From: Amycolatopsis jejuensis
GTDB lineage: Bacteria; Actinomycetota; Actinomycetes; Mycobacteriales; Pseudonocardiaceae
Reading direction: 5' to 3'
Assembly: GCF_000717335.1 (NCBI RefSeq)
Contig: NZ_JNYZ01000026.1
Coordinates: 1 to 64,000 of the forward strand
DNA: 64,000 bases
Shown: piece by piece, positions 38,038 through 48,405 of the stretch
Position numbering within the stretch: the first letter of the stretch is position 1
How the letters are laid out: each line of letters starts with the position of its first letter
Program-made: the position numbers and the translations under genes
The notes under the pieces: model-generated
Databases searched by the model: none
What the model was told of the DNA's origin: nothing
Seen by the model: only the letters and a program-made list of their open reading frames with translations

Positions 38038-39032
38038 TGAACCGTCTCGGGTTCGTTGCCGGCTTCACGTTGGGGGCGGCTCCGGCTGGAGCGTCGCTGT
38101 TCGAGCGTAGTAGGTGGCTTCGAACTCTTGGGGTGGGATGTAGCCGAGGGTGCTGTGCAGTCGCCTGTGGTTGTACCAGTCGACCCATTCCATGGTGGCG
38201 TACTCGATGTCGTCGACAGTCCTGGCCGGGTGCACCCGAAACGGACTGTTTCTGCAGATCACCTCAGTCTTGAACAGGCCGATAGTTGACTCGGCGAGCG
38301 CATTATCGTAGGCATCCCCGACACTGCCGATCGACGCCGCGATACCTTCAAGTGCGAAAGTCTCGGCGAATGCGATAGACGTAATATTGAGACCCGGCAT
38401 CACTATGATGAATGAGATCGTCGCCTATCCGTCGCCCTTCGTGGTGGTTTTCACCTGTGTGGCGTGCCAGCCGACGATCGCCCGGGAGAAGCAGTCGATG
38501 ACGAACGCGACGTAGACGAACCCGGACCAGGTCCGGCAGTAGGTGAAGTCGGTGACCCACTTCCGGTTCGGTGCTGTCGCGGTGAAGTCCCGGTCGAGCA
38601 GGTCAGGGGCACGCCGGCCGGGCCTGTCAGCGGGGATGGTGGTGCGGTGGCGGTCCCCTCGGACCAGCCCGGACAGGCCCTTGTCGCGCATCAGCCGATC
38701 TATCGTGCAGGCCGCTACACGGTGACCCTGGCGACGAAGGTGTGCGGTCATTTTCCGTCGCCCGTACATACCTTCCGGGGTGCCGGCCGTGGCGCGCAAC
38801 GCGTCGATCAGATAGGCGTCGGCGATCGTCCGGTCCGATGGCCGACCCGGTAACGACAAGCACGCATCTGATCGATGAACTGACAGATCAGTGGTGGTGA
38901 GGGTCGAGTTCCCTCGCGAAGAAAATCGAGGCAGCCTTGGGAATTCCGTTGGCTTCTTTCAGGTCCCGGACCTCACGTCCGAGATCCCTGATCCGCTGCC
39001 GCTCGGTCGACGTTGGCCCGGGCACCTTGACC
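38038..39032 (-). mobile_element. IS3-family element B (truncated, frameshifted)
   Basis: The right end TGAACCGTCTCGGGTTCG at 38038 is nearly identical to the 43583 element. The orfB pieces are RKWVTDFTYCRTWSGFVYVA, then after a deletion LIHHSDAGSQ, then GDAYDNALAESTIGLFKTEV and WVDWYNHRRLHSTLGYIPP. Upstream lies an orfA C-terminus (PGPTSTERQRIRDLGREVRD, ASIFFARELDP). It abuts element A and appears inserted into A's orfA. Confidence 0.7.
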
Positions 39033-39140
39033 GCCACCCCATCCGCGGCCAACAGCACGATCCGCGCCTGCCGAGCCGGCCCCGCCGAGATTGACGACGA
39101 CCGCAGCCACGACTCCAGCACCTCGCGCTCGACACCCTGC
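39033..39140 (-). pseudogene. Fragment of an IS630-type transposase N-terminus
   Basis: The minus strand reads LESWLRSSSISAGPARQARI then VLLAADGVA, the N-terminal HTH segment of IS630-family transposases. It joins in frame to the IS3 orfA remnant, a chimeric junction near 39033. Confidence 0.5.
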
Positions 39141-39353
39141 CCAAAGGCAGGGTGTCGAGCAGGTCGGGGTCGGGTGCCTGCTGGTTTGCCTCCTCGGCTT
39201 CGGCGAGCTGGGCTTCGCCGCAGCAGTCCCTTTGCCTGAACGAACAAGGTCTGCTGATCGCCGGGATGGTCCCTACGCAACCGGCACTGATCTGCTGAGG
39301 AGACCACCGCGCAGAGTCAACCCTGCAACTCCAGCACCGGATCAGCCAAAATC
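39141..39353. other. Gap between IS fragment and metallopeptidase
   Basis: No gene is supported. It holds the 3' flank of the peptidase gene, and no strong hairpin is seen. Confidence 0.35.
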
Positions 39354-42278
39354 TTATGCCCGCTTGCCGAACACCAGCAGTTCACTGGCGGCCATGCTGG
39401 TGCAGCCACTCACTCCGGCCGCGGGACACCCGGCGTTCTCGGTAACCGCTTGCGGGGTAAGCAGCCAGAGCCGGATGAATCGCACACCCTGCCCGGTCGC
39501 CCCGGTGGGATCGACCCGCACCGCCTTGCCGATGTCACCGGGTGTGAATCTTCCAGTGGCCGCGGTCTGCCATGCCGCCCCATCAACGGATGTCTCGATC
39601 CGGTAGTCGCCAGTGGCCGCGGTTTTGTCAGTCCAACAGCCGTTGGAAGGGTCGACGGCAAAATGATCGACATTCAGCGTGGCCGGCAGTTCGATCGCGA
39701 CGAACTTCGGGGTCTTTTCGGTTGGCTTACCTGCCGCGTCGAGGTCGGCGGTACTGGCCCAGGTGGTCCGCCGTGACCCGTCGACGACGCTTGCCGGGCC
39801 GCGTTCGCAGGAGGGCTCATCGACGTCGTTGGTCCCGGTCATGACAGCGCCACCGTCGGTATCGGTCCAGTTCCGGCGCACCTGCCAGTCCACAGTGGCA
39901 CCCTCGGACGGGACGGTCACGGTGCGGCGCACCTGCTCCTCGTATCCAGCTCCGCCGACGCGAACATTCGGGTAGGTCCCAGGGAGCAGGCCATCGATCG
40001 TGTACGTGCCGTCCTGCTCACTCACTCCGGCGTAACGGCCGGCCGGTCCCGAACCCAGCCCCGCGATCACGACCGGCACGCCGGCGACCGGTGCGCCCGA
40101 CCCGGCGTCGGTGACGGTGCCGCGCACCGTCGTCCGTGGTGTGCCGGCAGGCCGCGGGGTGTCGAAGTTCTCCACCGGATGCTGGTCGGAGCCGCCGATG
40201 GAGCCGGCAAAGAAACCCATGCCACGTGCCGCGAACACCTGCCACAGCTTCGCGACATGCTTGCCATGGTTGATCGCCTGGTCGGCTTGGATGATCGCGT
40301 TCCGCACGTCGAGCATCGAGGGATAAGTCGGGGAAAGCTCCAACCCGCGCGTCAGCAACGACCGGGTCAGCTCGCTGCCCAGTGCGGTGCGGACGTCCCA
40401 CATCGTCTGAGACCAAATCTGGCCGTCGGCGTGTGCGTCGCTTCCGGGGCGGGAAGAGATCTTTCCCATGTCGCCGTAGGTGTATCCCCCAGGACCAGCC
40501 GCCGCCGTGCCAGGGCACGCGGGCGACGTCACGCCGACCGGGCAGTCGAGCGCCCTGCTGGTGGGCGCTCCGCCCCTGAGGTACAGCGGTATCTTGACCT
40601 CGCCGGGCTCCGCCGTATCGGTCACCAAACCCTTGTCGACCAGGTAGTCCTCGGCGTACCAGTCGCTCGAAGCCTCGCCAACCGCCCCACCCTGGAACGA
40701 ACTGAGCGCCGGGACGTTGGTCGCGTCGACGACCAGCCGTGACGTCAGGCCGTGGGTGTACTCGTGGAAGACGACATCGGCGGAGTCGCTTCCGTTGACC
40801 GCGACGGAACCTTTGCCGATCAGGCCGGTCTGCAGGCGCCCCGGTTGCCCATCGGGAGGGGTAGTGAAGCCGGCACCCTCGAAGATGGGTCCGGGGAGCC
40901 CGTTCTCGGTCCCGGCCCCAAAGAGCGCTGCGGCCTCCACCGCGTCGCCACCGACACCCATGCCGGTGGAATTGACCTTCTGGAAGTTCCCTGCCGCCTC
41001 GGTGAATCCGATCGGGGCCGCCAGCAGATAGTCGTGCCACAGGTTGACGAAGTAAAAGTTCTGGGCGGCGATGCGGCTGGCATTGTCCCGCCACGACCAC
41101 GCCACACCCGGATCCCAGGTACACACGAATTTCTGGCATCCCGGCTTGCCGGCGGGAAAGAAGCGCTTGAGCTGGAATCGATACCCGTCCGCACCCGCGG
41201 GCGCGATTTCCTCGTCCGGCTCGGTGGCGTCGTTAGCGTTGGCATCGGTGAAGGTGTGCACGTTGTTGCCCGACAGGGTTTTCGAATCTGGCGGTAGCCA
41301 GCCCTTGTCGTTCAGGTTCACCTGATGGGGCTCGCCACCGATCGCGGCACCCGGATAGTTGTCGACCACGTCGGCGTGCTGCCCGTTGGCTCCGGCGGCG
41401 GGTGGTCGCAGCGACGCGTCGGCTTTCCCAGCGGTGGCGGCCGGTTCGGCAGGGTGCTGGTGGGTGAGCTGCTGACGGTACAGCACGGCACCGGACTGTG
41501 CGTCGATCACATCCAACACCGGCTTCTTGGCGGACATGGTCACCGTCTGCCAAGCCCGGCGTATCCCGCCCGGCGCCGCGAACAGCACCTCTTTCGACGT
41601 GTCTCCCGCCGCAGGATCGAGACGGGGCTCTCCGGCGCCACGCTTCGAGATGCGGACGGCCTGTGCACCGCTGAGAGCAGCCTTCCCCGCCGGCGCCTTG
41701 ACACCGGATACCGGCGAACCGGAGATGTTGATGATCCTGCCATCGCGGGCGACATTCACCTTGACCCCGTTGCCGAACAAGGTCAGTCCACCAGCCGTCT
41801 GTACGAACGACAGATGATGAATTCCCTCGATGTCCTCGTAGTCACGGGCCAGTTGCAGCCCGTTCAGGTCGTCTGCCGACAACCCGAACTCCTTGGCGTG
41901 CTCCCGCAGATAATCCATGGCCACTTCGCGGGCAGGTTTCCGGCTCGGCCCGGTGAGCATGCCGTCGAGCTTGCCGACCATGCGTGGGGTTCCGGTGAAC
42001 CGGTCGATGTCGACGATTCCCTGGTCGCCCCGCTGCCGGTCGAGCCCTGTCGGTCGCGACCCTGCAGGCATCGCGGCCCCGCTCCAGCGACCGTTGCCTT
42101 GCCTGACATCGACCGAAACGGGCTCACTGGCTGCCCGGCCACCGGTCGGCCCGGCGCCGTCGACCGGCGCGGGACCGGCCGACACTGGCGCGGCAACCAG
42201 GGTCGCCGCGGCAATCAGCGCAACCAAACTCACCGCCCGTAACGTCGCCAAGGATCTACGATCGCCGGCCCGAGTCAT
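39354..42278 (-). CDS. Secreted fungalysin-type (M36) zinc metallopeptidase
   Basis: A 974-residue secreted protease. An N-terminal signal peptide is clear (basic start, then LVALIAAATLVAAPVSAGPA). An FTP-type inhibitory propeptide follows at about 60-250. The M36 catalytic domain has HEYTH at residues 505-509 and the third ligand in GGAVGEASSDWYAED. C-terminal parts are a carboxypeptidase-regulatory-like beta domain (TTVRGTVTDAGSGAPVAGVP) and an F5/8-type carbohydrate- or surface-binding domain ending at the stop. ATG 42278 is 9 bases after AGGAGG. It overlaps the end of a broken oligopeptide ABC ATPase gene, consistent with a former protease-plus-uptake operon. Confidence 0.92.
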   Translation of the reverse strand: MTRAGDRRSLATLRAVSLVALIAAATLVAAPVSAGPAPVDGAGPTGGRAASEPVSVDVRQGNGRWSGAAMPAGSRPTGLDRQRGDQGIVDIDRFTGTPRMVGKLDGMLTGPSRKPAREVAMDYLREHAKEFGLSADDLNGLQLARDYEDIEGIHHLSFVQTAGGLTLFGNGVKVNVARDGRIINISGSPVSGVKAPAGKAALSGAQAVRISKRGAGEPRLDPAAGDTSKEVLFAAPGGIRRAWQTVTMSAKKPVLDVIDAQSGAVLYRQQLTHQHPAEPAATAGKADASLRPPAAGANGQHADVVDNYPGAAIGGEPHQVNLNDKGWLPPDSKTLSGNNVHTFTDANANDATEPDEEIAPAGADGYRFQLKRFFPAGKPGCQKFVCTWDPGVAWSWRDNASRIAAQNFYFVNLWHDYLLAAPIGFTEAAGNFQKVNSTGMGVGGDAVEAAALFGAGTENGLPGPIFEGAGFTTPPDGQPGRLQTGLIGKGSVAVNGSDSADVVFHEYTHGLTSRLVVDATNVPALSSFQGGAVGEASSDWYAEDYLVDKGLVTDTAEPGEVKIPLYLRGGAPTSRALDCPVGVTSPACPGTAAAGPGGYTYGDMGKISSRPGSDAHADGQIWSQTMWDVRTALGSELTRSLLTRGLELSPTYPSMLDVRNAIIQADQAINHGKHVAKLWQVFAARGMGFFAGSIGGSDQHPVENFDTPRPAGTPRTTVRGTVTDAGSGAPVAGVPVVIAGLGSGPAGRYAGVSEQDGTYTIDGLLPGTYPNVRVGGAGYEEQVRRTVTVPSEGATVDWQVRRNWTDTDGGAVMTGTNDVDEPSCERGPASVVDGSRRTTWASTADLDAAGKPTEKTPKFVAIELPATLNVDHFAVDPSNGCWTDKTAATGDYRIETSVDGAAWQTAATGRFTPGDIGKAVRVDPTGATGQGVRFIRLWLLTPQAVTENAGCPAAGVSGCTSMAASELLVFGKRA

Positions 42279-43424
42279 CAAGTGTTTCCTCCTTGTGTGA
42301 ACCCTGTTTGCGGGATATGGACGGTGCCGGCCGCATGTTCCGCGGACACCGATGTGATGAGCTGGATGGTCCAGGGGTGCTGTGGGTCATCCAGCACTGG
42401 TGCGGTCGACCCACCCTCGACGATCTCTCCGCTCTTGAGGACGATCGCGTGCTCGGTCATCCGGCGGACGACCGACAGGTCGTGGGTGATGAAAGCCTGC
42501 TGGTCTTGTAGCGGCTGCGGATGTCCCGCAGCAGTTCGAGGATCTGCGCCTGCACCGACACGTCGAGCGCGGCGACGGGCTCGTCACAGATGAGCAGTCG
42601 GGGCCGCACCGCGATTGCTCGGGCGATCGCCACCCGCTGCCGCTCTCCCCGGACAGGGTGCTCGGCTTGCGCGCCACGTACTCGGCAGGCAGGCCGACCA
42701 TCGGCGGCAGCTCGCGAACTTCGCTGGTCTCGCCAGCCCTGCCGGCTCGGTCGCCGCGGGCCCGGACCGCTTCGGCGAGCGTCGCCCCGATCGTCATCGC
42801 GCGATTCAGTGACGAGTACGGGTCCTGGAACACCACCTGCATGTGGCGGCGTACCGCGGTACGCCGCGCCCGCCCTGGCTTGGTGTAGTCGCTGATGTCG
42901 TTGCCGGCCAACGTGATCATCCCACCGTCGGTGCGGGCCAGCCCAAGCACGCAGCGGGCGATCGTCGTCTTGCCCGGCCCGGTCTCGCCGACCAACCCCA
43001 TCGACTCTCCCTCGGCGATGGCGAAGGAAACGCCGTTCACCACAGTGGTCGTGCGAGCCTTGCCGGCCAGTCCGGACACCAGGTACCGCTTGACGAGCTC
43101 CTCGACCTGCAGCAAAGATGGTTTTCCGCTCGGCCGTGGCTGATCAGCTGCTTCCGTACGGTGATCCTGCAGGGCCCGCACGTCGGGCCGGAACTCCTCG
43201 ATACGCCGGCATGCCGTGCGATGCACCGCATTCACGGCCACCAGCGGCGGCCGGGACGTGACGCAGGTGTCGGCGCGCCAGCCGCAGCGTTCCGAGAACG
43301 CACACACATCGGCCACCGAGTCGGCGGCCGGGACGCGTCCGGGGATCGTCGTGAGGTTCGGCGCGTAGTGCGACATCGACAGCTCCGCATCAAGCAAGGC
43401 GGCGGACACGGCCATCAACTCAGC
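42278..43424 (-). pseudogene. Broken oligopeptide ABC transporter ATPase (DppD tail fused to DppF)
   Basis: The first part, CAFSERCGWRADTC, is the cysteine-rich C-terminus of a DppD-type ATPase. A DppF-type ATPase follows with Walker [21 protein letters not shown] (the usual GESGSGKST is altered) and [15 protein letters not shown]. At the signature motif the frame breaks (one base lost in [14 protein letters not shown]). Walker [15 protein letters not shown] and the tail [17 protein letters not shown] and HPWTIQL lie in two more frames. No functional product is expected. Upstream, the bulk of DppD and the permeases are missing. Confidence 0.8.
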
Positions 43425-43582
43425 GGACCTGGCCAGCTGGCCGCGCGGACAAGTGAGCCGGCTTCGGCTGGGTGATCGACATATCCGGCCCTTCCACGCT
43501 GACTGATCCGGGGCTGCTCCCGAGTCTCACAATCAGCAAGATGCAACATGACGTAGAACTATTCTACCATCTGAGCAATTGC

Positions 43583-43930
43583 TGAACCGTCCCGGGTTCG
43601 GTGCCGCTTGCGTCCTTGTGGGGGATGTGGATCATGTCCAGGCGCTACCCGCCTGAGCGGCGTGCCCGGGCGGTGAAGATGGTGTTCGACCACCTCGACG
43701 AGTACTGGCCGGTCTGCGCCGCCTGTCAGCCATCGGGCCGAAGGTCGGGTGTGGGTGTCGAGTCGCTGCGCCGGTGGACGGTGCAAGCCCAAGTCGATGC
43801 CCGGCAGGTGCCCGGGCCAACGTCGAACGAGCGGCAGCGGATCGAGGATCTCGGGCGTGAGGTCCGGGACCTGAAAGAAGCTAACGGAATTCTCAAGGCT
43901 GCCTCGATTTTCTTCGCGAGGGAATTCTGA
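43583..43930 (+). mobile_element. IS3-family element C, left end with orfA only
   Basis: It starts with TGAACCGTCCCGGGTTCG, the same terminal sequence as elements A and B. The orfA at 43634-43930 (about 98 codons) reads MSRRYPPERRARAVKMVFDH and PGPTSNERQRIEDLGREVRD. It is cut after FFARE, where an IS21-type sequence begins. No orfB follows. Confidence 0.7.
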
Positions 43931-44335
43931 CGGGGGTCGGTGAAACTCCTCAGGGGTACTCGCTGAAATTCCCCAGCTGAGGAGAGCAGCATAGCCGTTG
44001 TCAGCGGTGAAGTGCGATCACTCCTTCGGGGCGGTGATCGGGATCTGCGGACGTGCCACTTCGGGCGTGGTGAGCAGCGCGACGATGCTGACCGGGCCGC
44101 TGCAGTGCGGGCAGTCTCGTTGCGCCGCGAGTTGCGACATCGGCGCGGGTGGCGGGACCGCGGCGGTCGCCGTTGGCTGATGTTCGAAGGGCCTGACCGT
44201 GCTGCTGGTGCGTTCGACCTCTCGGCGGGCTGCGGCGGTGCGTTTGCACTCTGGTGAGCAGTTGACGCGGGTTTTGGCCTGCCGACCGGTCGTGGTGAAC
44301 GCTTCCCAGTGGATCGGGCAGGTTTGGCGGTGGCG

Positions 44336-45158
44336 TTAGGAGACACGCGCGTTCACCGCCTTGCGCAGCTTGTCCGAAGTGGACTGATGGGACCTGAGCC
44401 GGTAGGACGGACCGTCGATGCCGACCACTGTCGCCCGATGCAACAATCGGTCCAGCATCGCCGCGGCGACCGTCGAGTCACCGAGAACTGTTGCCCAGTC
44501 AGCAATCCCGACGTTCGTCGTCAAAATCGTGGACGACTTCAAGTAGCGTTGATTGAGCACCTGGAACAACGCCGACGCCCCGTCACCGGGTAGCGGAAGG
44601 TAGCCCAGTTCATCGATCACGAGGAGCTTCGGTCCGGCGAAGAACCGCATGCAGGTCGCCCGGCGTCCTTCGACCGCTGCCTTGTGACAGCGGGCGGCGA
44701 GATCGGCGGCGGTGGTGAAGCAGACCCGGTGTCCGGCCTCGGCCGCGCCGCGCGCCAGCGCGGTCGTCAGCATCGTTTTCCCGACCCCGCGGCCCGACGA
44801 ACAGAACATACGAGGCGTCGTCGAGGAAACGCAGCGTGGCGAGGTCGCGGATCAGCTTCTCGTCGACCCCGGGCTGCGCGGCGAAGTCGAAGTCCGACAG
44901 TGTCCACGGATCCGGCAGGCAAGCGAACCGCAACCGGCCGGCGAGACGACGTGCTTCGGTGGCGTTGACCTCGATCTCCGGCAACCGCTCGAGCGCGGCG
45001 GTCATGGACAGGTTCTCGTGCCGGACCTCATCGAGGACTCGGGGTAGCGCCTCGGCGGCGTTGTCGAGTTTGAGGTAGGAGAAATGCCCGCGTAGTTGTT
45101 GGTAGCGGCGAGCTTCGCTCACCTGTGGCGATGATGTGTTGGCAGACAACAGGTTCAT
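44336..45158 (-). pseudogene. istB: IstB-like ATPase, single frameshift
   Basis: The N-terminal part (YQQLRGHFSYLKLDNAAEAL, LFVGP) and the C-terminal part (GVGKTMLTTALARGAAEAG, LLVIDELGYLPLPGDGA, TTNVGIADWATVLGD) are in adjacent frames. A single base is missing inside the Walker A motif, GPPGVGKT, near 44797. Otherwise it is full length for an IS21 helper ATPase. The start overlaps the istA stop. Confidence 0.8.
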
Positions 45159-46489
45159 CCCTTTCTGGATTCATCGGTGGGTGCCCCGTCGAGCCGGGCG
45201 GCGGTGGCCGTGTAGGCGGACAGGTCGATCACGACGTGGGCCGCGGGCCCCGTCGCGGGCGGGCCGCGCAGTCGTGCCGCTTCGGCCAACGCCGCCGCCG
45301 ACGGCGGCCGGCGGGTCTTGTGGGTGCAGGGACGATCTGTGGTGAACGCGCCGAGCACGGCCTTCTCCAGCGCGGCGACATGCCCGTCGTCGCGGATCAC
45401 CCGTCCCGCGCCGTCCAGGGCGCGGTGGTGGACCGCGACCGTCGCCCCGCCGGCGGTGATGATCCGCAGCGTCCGCGCCGAGCCGGTGACGGACATGAAC
45501 AACGGCGCCGCCGAGGCCCGGCGGGACCGAGTAATGGTTGCCACGAAAGGAAACCAGCGCCTGCGCAGTCACCGTCCGGGGCACATCGAACTCGGCCGGG
45601 AACGCCACCAACGGCGGCGGGCGCAGTGCCTCGTCGGCGGCCAGGGCGGCGACGGTGGTGGGCTCGCCGTCGCGGACCCGGCGGCGGTCGTCGAGCGTGA
45701 CCGTGAGGCGGTCCAGCCCGGCTTGCGCCTCGGCGACGGTGGCGTCGTCGGCGACCGTGCGCCACCATCGCTGCGCAGCGGAGTGGTTCGCCTTCTCCAC
45801 GACGCCTTTGCGGTTCCCGCGCCGAGGCGGGCAGACCACGGAGCGGACCCCGTAGTGCTTCGCGACCTGGGCGAACGCGGCAGTCAACCGGCCCGATGCG
45901 GGTAGCAGACCGTCGCCATGCGGTCGAAGCGCCAGTCATGGGTGGTGCCGCCGAGCTTGCGCACGACGGTGTCGAGGGCCTCGACCAGGTGCGGGAAGTC
46001 GTCGGCGTCGGCGGGGACACCACGCCAGCGGCTCGAGTGCGCCAGCGCCCCGACCAGCAGATGCGCGTGCCGCCCGACATCCCACGTGGCCGGCGGATTC
46101 GGTGGTTCCACCCGGTCGAACTGGGTTTCCTCGCCGGGTGGGTGCGCGATGATCACGACGTCGCGGCCGCGGGAGACCTGGCAGGGCTCGCAGTGCGGGC
46201 GCAGCTGATGGCGGCGCAGCGCGCGGGTGAACGTCGAGTAGCCGCCGGGATACCCCAGGGCGGTGAGCTCGTCGAGCAGGGCCGAGGCCCACAGGTGCTG
46301 GTCGTCGGCCAGCCGGGTCCGCAGTAGGCGACGTACGGCTCGAACGGGTCCGGGCCTGCGGGTTTGCGGCGGCCGGGTTCGGTATTACCGGCCAGATAGC
46401 TGCGGATCGTCTTGCGGTCACGGCCGAGATGTCGCGCAATGGCCGAGATCGACCAGCCTTGATCGCGCAGCGCCTGCGCTTCCACGTCT

Positions 46490-47920
46490 GGTTGTGTCCG
46501 GCAGAGTGGTGTACCAGCGCCGCCAGCGAGTGCTGAGCGTGTCGTAGCCGGAGATGAGGCGGTCACCGCGTGATCCTTCACAGGACCGACCAAAGTCCAC
46601 GAAGGAAGCCTCACGCGATGACCAGTATGCAGCCTATCGACCCGACCAAGCCGTTCGTCGACCAACTCGCCGCGAGCAGCCCTGATCTGCTGCGCGACAT
46701 GCTTTCGACGTTCATCCAGACGCTGATGGGCGCTGAAGCCGACGCGGCCTGCGGCGCTGAGTACGGTCAGCGCAATGCCGAGCGTGTCAACTCCCGTAAC
46801 GGCTACCGCCACCGCGACTTCGACACCCGCGTCGGCACGATCGACCTCGCGATCCCGAAGCTGCGCTCGGGCAGCTACTTCCCGGACTGGCTGCTCGAAC
46901 GCCGCAAACGCGCCGAACGAGCGCTCACCAGCGTGGTAGCGACCTGTTACCTGCTTGGTGTCTCCACCCGGCGGATGGAGAAACTCGTCGAGTCCCTCGG
47001 CATCACCAGCTTGTCCAAGTCGCAGGTGTCGATGATGGCCCGCGACCTGGATGCACAGGTCGAAGCCTTCCGCGCCCGTCCGCTCGATCAGGGCCCGTAC
47101 ACGTTCGTCGCCGCCGACGCGCTCGTGCTCAAGGTGCGCGAGAACGGCCGCGTGGTTAACGTGCACTGCCTGATCGCCACCGGCGTCAACGCCGAAGGCT
47201 ACCGCGAGATCCTCGGCATCCAGGTCACCTCCGGCGAGGACGGCGCCGGCTGGCTGGCATTCTTCCGCGACCTGCTCGCCCGCGGCCTCTCCGGCGTGCA
47301 GCTGGTCACCAGCGACGCCCACGCCGGCCCGGTCGCCGCGATCGGCGCCACCCTGCCCGGGGCGTCCTGGCAGCGTTGCCGCACCCACTACACGGTCAAC
47401 CTGATGTCGGTCTGCCCCAAGTCCTCCTGGCCGTGGGTGCGGACATTGCTGCACTCGGTGTTCGACCAAGCCGACGCCGAATCCGTTGCCGCGCAATACG
47501 ATCGGATGCTCGACACCCTAAGCGGGAAGCTACCCAGGGTCGCTGATCACCTGGATACGGCGCGACCGGATCTGCTGGCGTTCACCGCCTTCCCAAAACA
47601 GATCTGGCGTCAGATCTGGAGCAACAACCCCCAGGAACGACTGAACAAGGAGATCCGCCGCCGCACCGACGTCGTCGGCATCTTCCCCGACCGCAGCTCC
47701 ATCATCCGGCTCGTCGGCGCCGTCCTCGCCGAGCAACACGACGAATGGATCGAAGGACGCCGCTACCTCGGCCTCGACGTCCTGGCCCGTTCCCGCGCCA
47801 CCAGCACGACCGAAACCCATCCCACCGAACAGGAGCAACCCACCCCACCAGCCCTCACCGCCTGACCCGAAACCGGATCACCGGTGACCGCCCACTTACA
47901 CCACACCCAGGGACTTGACC
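46490..47920 (+). mobile_element. IS256-family element (1431 bp) inside istA
   Basis: The element is flanked by an identical 8-base direct repeat CCACGTCT at 46482-46489 and 47921-47928, which is the target duplication. The termini form a 24-bp imperfect inverted repeat with 16 matches, including GTGGTGTA at the inner side. It carries one intact transposase gene. Joining the flanks restores the istA reading frame. Confidence 0.88.
46618..47865 (+). CDS. IS256-family (mutator-type) transposase
   Basis: A 415-residue DDE transposase. It shows RNGYRHRDFDTRVGTIDLAI and PKLRSGSYFP (N-terminal domain), ADALVLKVRENGRVVN (first Asp), LVTSDAHAGPVAAIGATLPG (second Asp), WQRCRTHYTVNL and NNPQERLNKEIRRRTDVVGIF (Glu). 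All three catalytic acids are visible and the frame is intact. GAAGGAAG precedes ATG 46618. This is probably the youngest and only potentially active transposase in the nest. Confidence 0.93.
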   Translation: MTSMQPIDPTKPFVDQLAASSPDLLRDMLSTFIQTLMGAEADAACGAEYGQRNAERVNSRNGYRHRDFDTRVGTIDLAIPKLRSGSYFPDWLLERRKRAERALTSVVATCYLLGVSTRRMEKLVESLGITSLSKSQVSMMARDLDAQVEAFRARPLDQGPYTFVAADALVLKVRENGRVVNVHCLIATGVNAEGYREILGIQVTSGEDGAGWLAFFRDLLARGLSGVQLVTSDAHAGPVAAIGATLPGASWQRCRTHYTVNLMSVCPKSSWPWVRTLLHSVFDQADAESVAAQYDRMLDTLSGKLPRVADHLDTARPDLLAFTAFPKQIWRQIWSNNPQERLNKEIRRRTDVVGIFPDRSSIIRLVGAVLAEQHDEWIEGRRYLGLDVLARSRATSTTETHPTEQEQPTPPALTA

Positions 47921-47945
47921 CCACGTCTTCCTCCAGCGAGAGCAT

Positions 47946-48193
47946 CCACCCTCCAGCGACAATCCACGGTGATCAACACCGGAAACCGTCACCCGAAGGC
48001 CGTTGACCAGCACAAACGACGCGCCGACAAGACACCCAACTGGGGAAATTCGGAGAGCGCCATCAACGCAACCAATCGTTGCGGGCATGTGGCTGCTATC
48101 CGGCTGCAGTGGTCACGGTCATGGCAAGTGGCTGGCAGCGCCCTGCTCCATGCCAAAGAACCTCAGAGGAATCACCCGATCGGTCGCCCTGCA
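47946..48193. other. IS21 end and adjoining gene-free stretch
   Basis: It contains the 5' leader and right end of the IS21 element up to about 48052. The following 140 bases have no recognisable gene. Confidence 0.4.
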
Positions 48194-48273
48194 TGGAGCA
48201 GTTCTGGCGTCCAAACCCCAACGGGGTCAGGGTGTGCTCCCGAATTGCTTCAGCTACTGAACAGTAGCTGAAG
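48194..48273 (+). repeat. 80-bp repeat, copy 2
   Basis: It pairs with 19542-19621, has the same length and closely similar sequence, with one frame ending in a Tyr codon plus stop in both copies. It may be the last part of a lost recombinase gene that preceded the HTH gene. Confidence 0.6.
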
Positions 48274-48307
48274 TTGGTATGAGTAAAACTCAAGATTCGG
48301 AGTAACG

Positions 48308-48348
48308 AAAAAACCGCCCTGCCTGGATCAATAGATCGGGCGGGCGGT
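48308..48348. terminator. Hairpin with A6 tract, copy 2
   Basis: A6 then ACCGCCC, 22 bases, and GGGCGGT. Read leftward it is a stem followed by T6, a rho-independent terminator; read rightward only a GTTTC tail follows. The element is kept at 19654-19682. Confidence 0.45.
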
Positions 48349-48405
48349 GTTTCATCAGGGTAGTGGAGCTTGGGGGAGCTTATTACAACACAAAACCCCA
48401 GGTAG

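Larger units (their letters stand above)
45155..47945 (-). pseudogene. istA: IstA transposase, split by IS256-type element and frameshifted
   Basis: The start MLSLEEDV lies at 47945-47922, to the right of the IS256-type element. The gene resumes on its left at 46481 with EAQALRDQGWSISAIARHLG and RDRKTIRSYLAG. Further pieces, in several frames, are the rve-domain tail, FAQVAKHYGVRSVVCPPRRG, NRKGVVEKANHSAAQRWW, and a C-terminus ending DESRKG. At least two more frameshifts are present, so the gene is dead even without the insertion. Confidence 0.78.
43945..48052 (-). mobile_element. IS21-family element with nested IS256-type element
   Basis: Candidate ends are repeats of the GAAATTCCCCAG type: 43965-43976 on the left, with a related copy just before it, and CTGGGGAAATTC at 48040-48051 in inverse orientation. 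Inside are istB and istA on the minus strand. Without the inserted IS256-type element the unit would be about 2.7 kb, normal for IS21. No clear target duplication was found. Confidence 0.6.

Noticed and set aside
36944..43930. Composite transposon bounded by IS3 copies carrying the M36 peptidase
   Set aside because: The IS3 ends are related, but all three copies are truncated and no target duplication outside them was found.
43945..48052. Exact IS21 ends and target duplication
   Set aside because: Several related terminal repeats make the left boundary ambiguous and no matching direct repeat could be seen, so only approximate limits are given.
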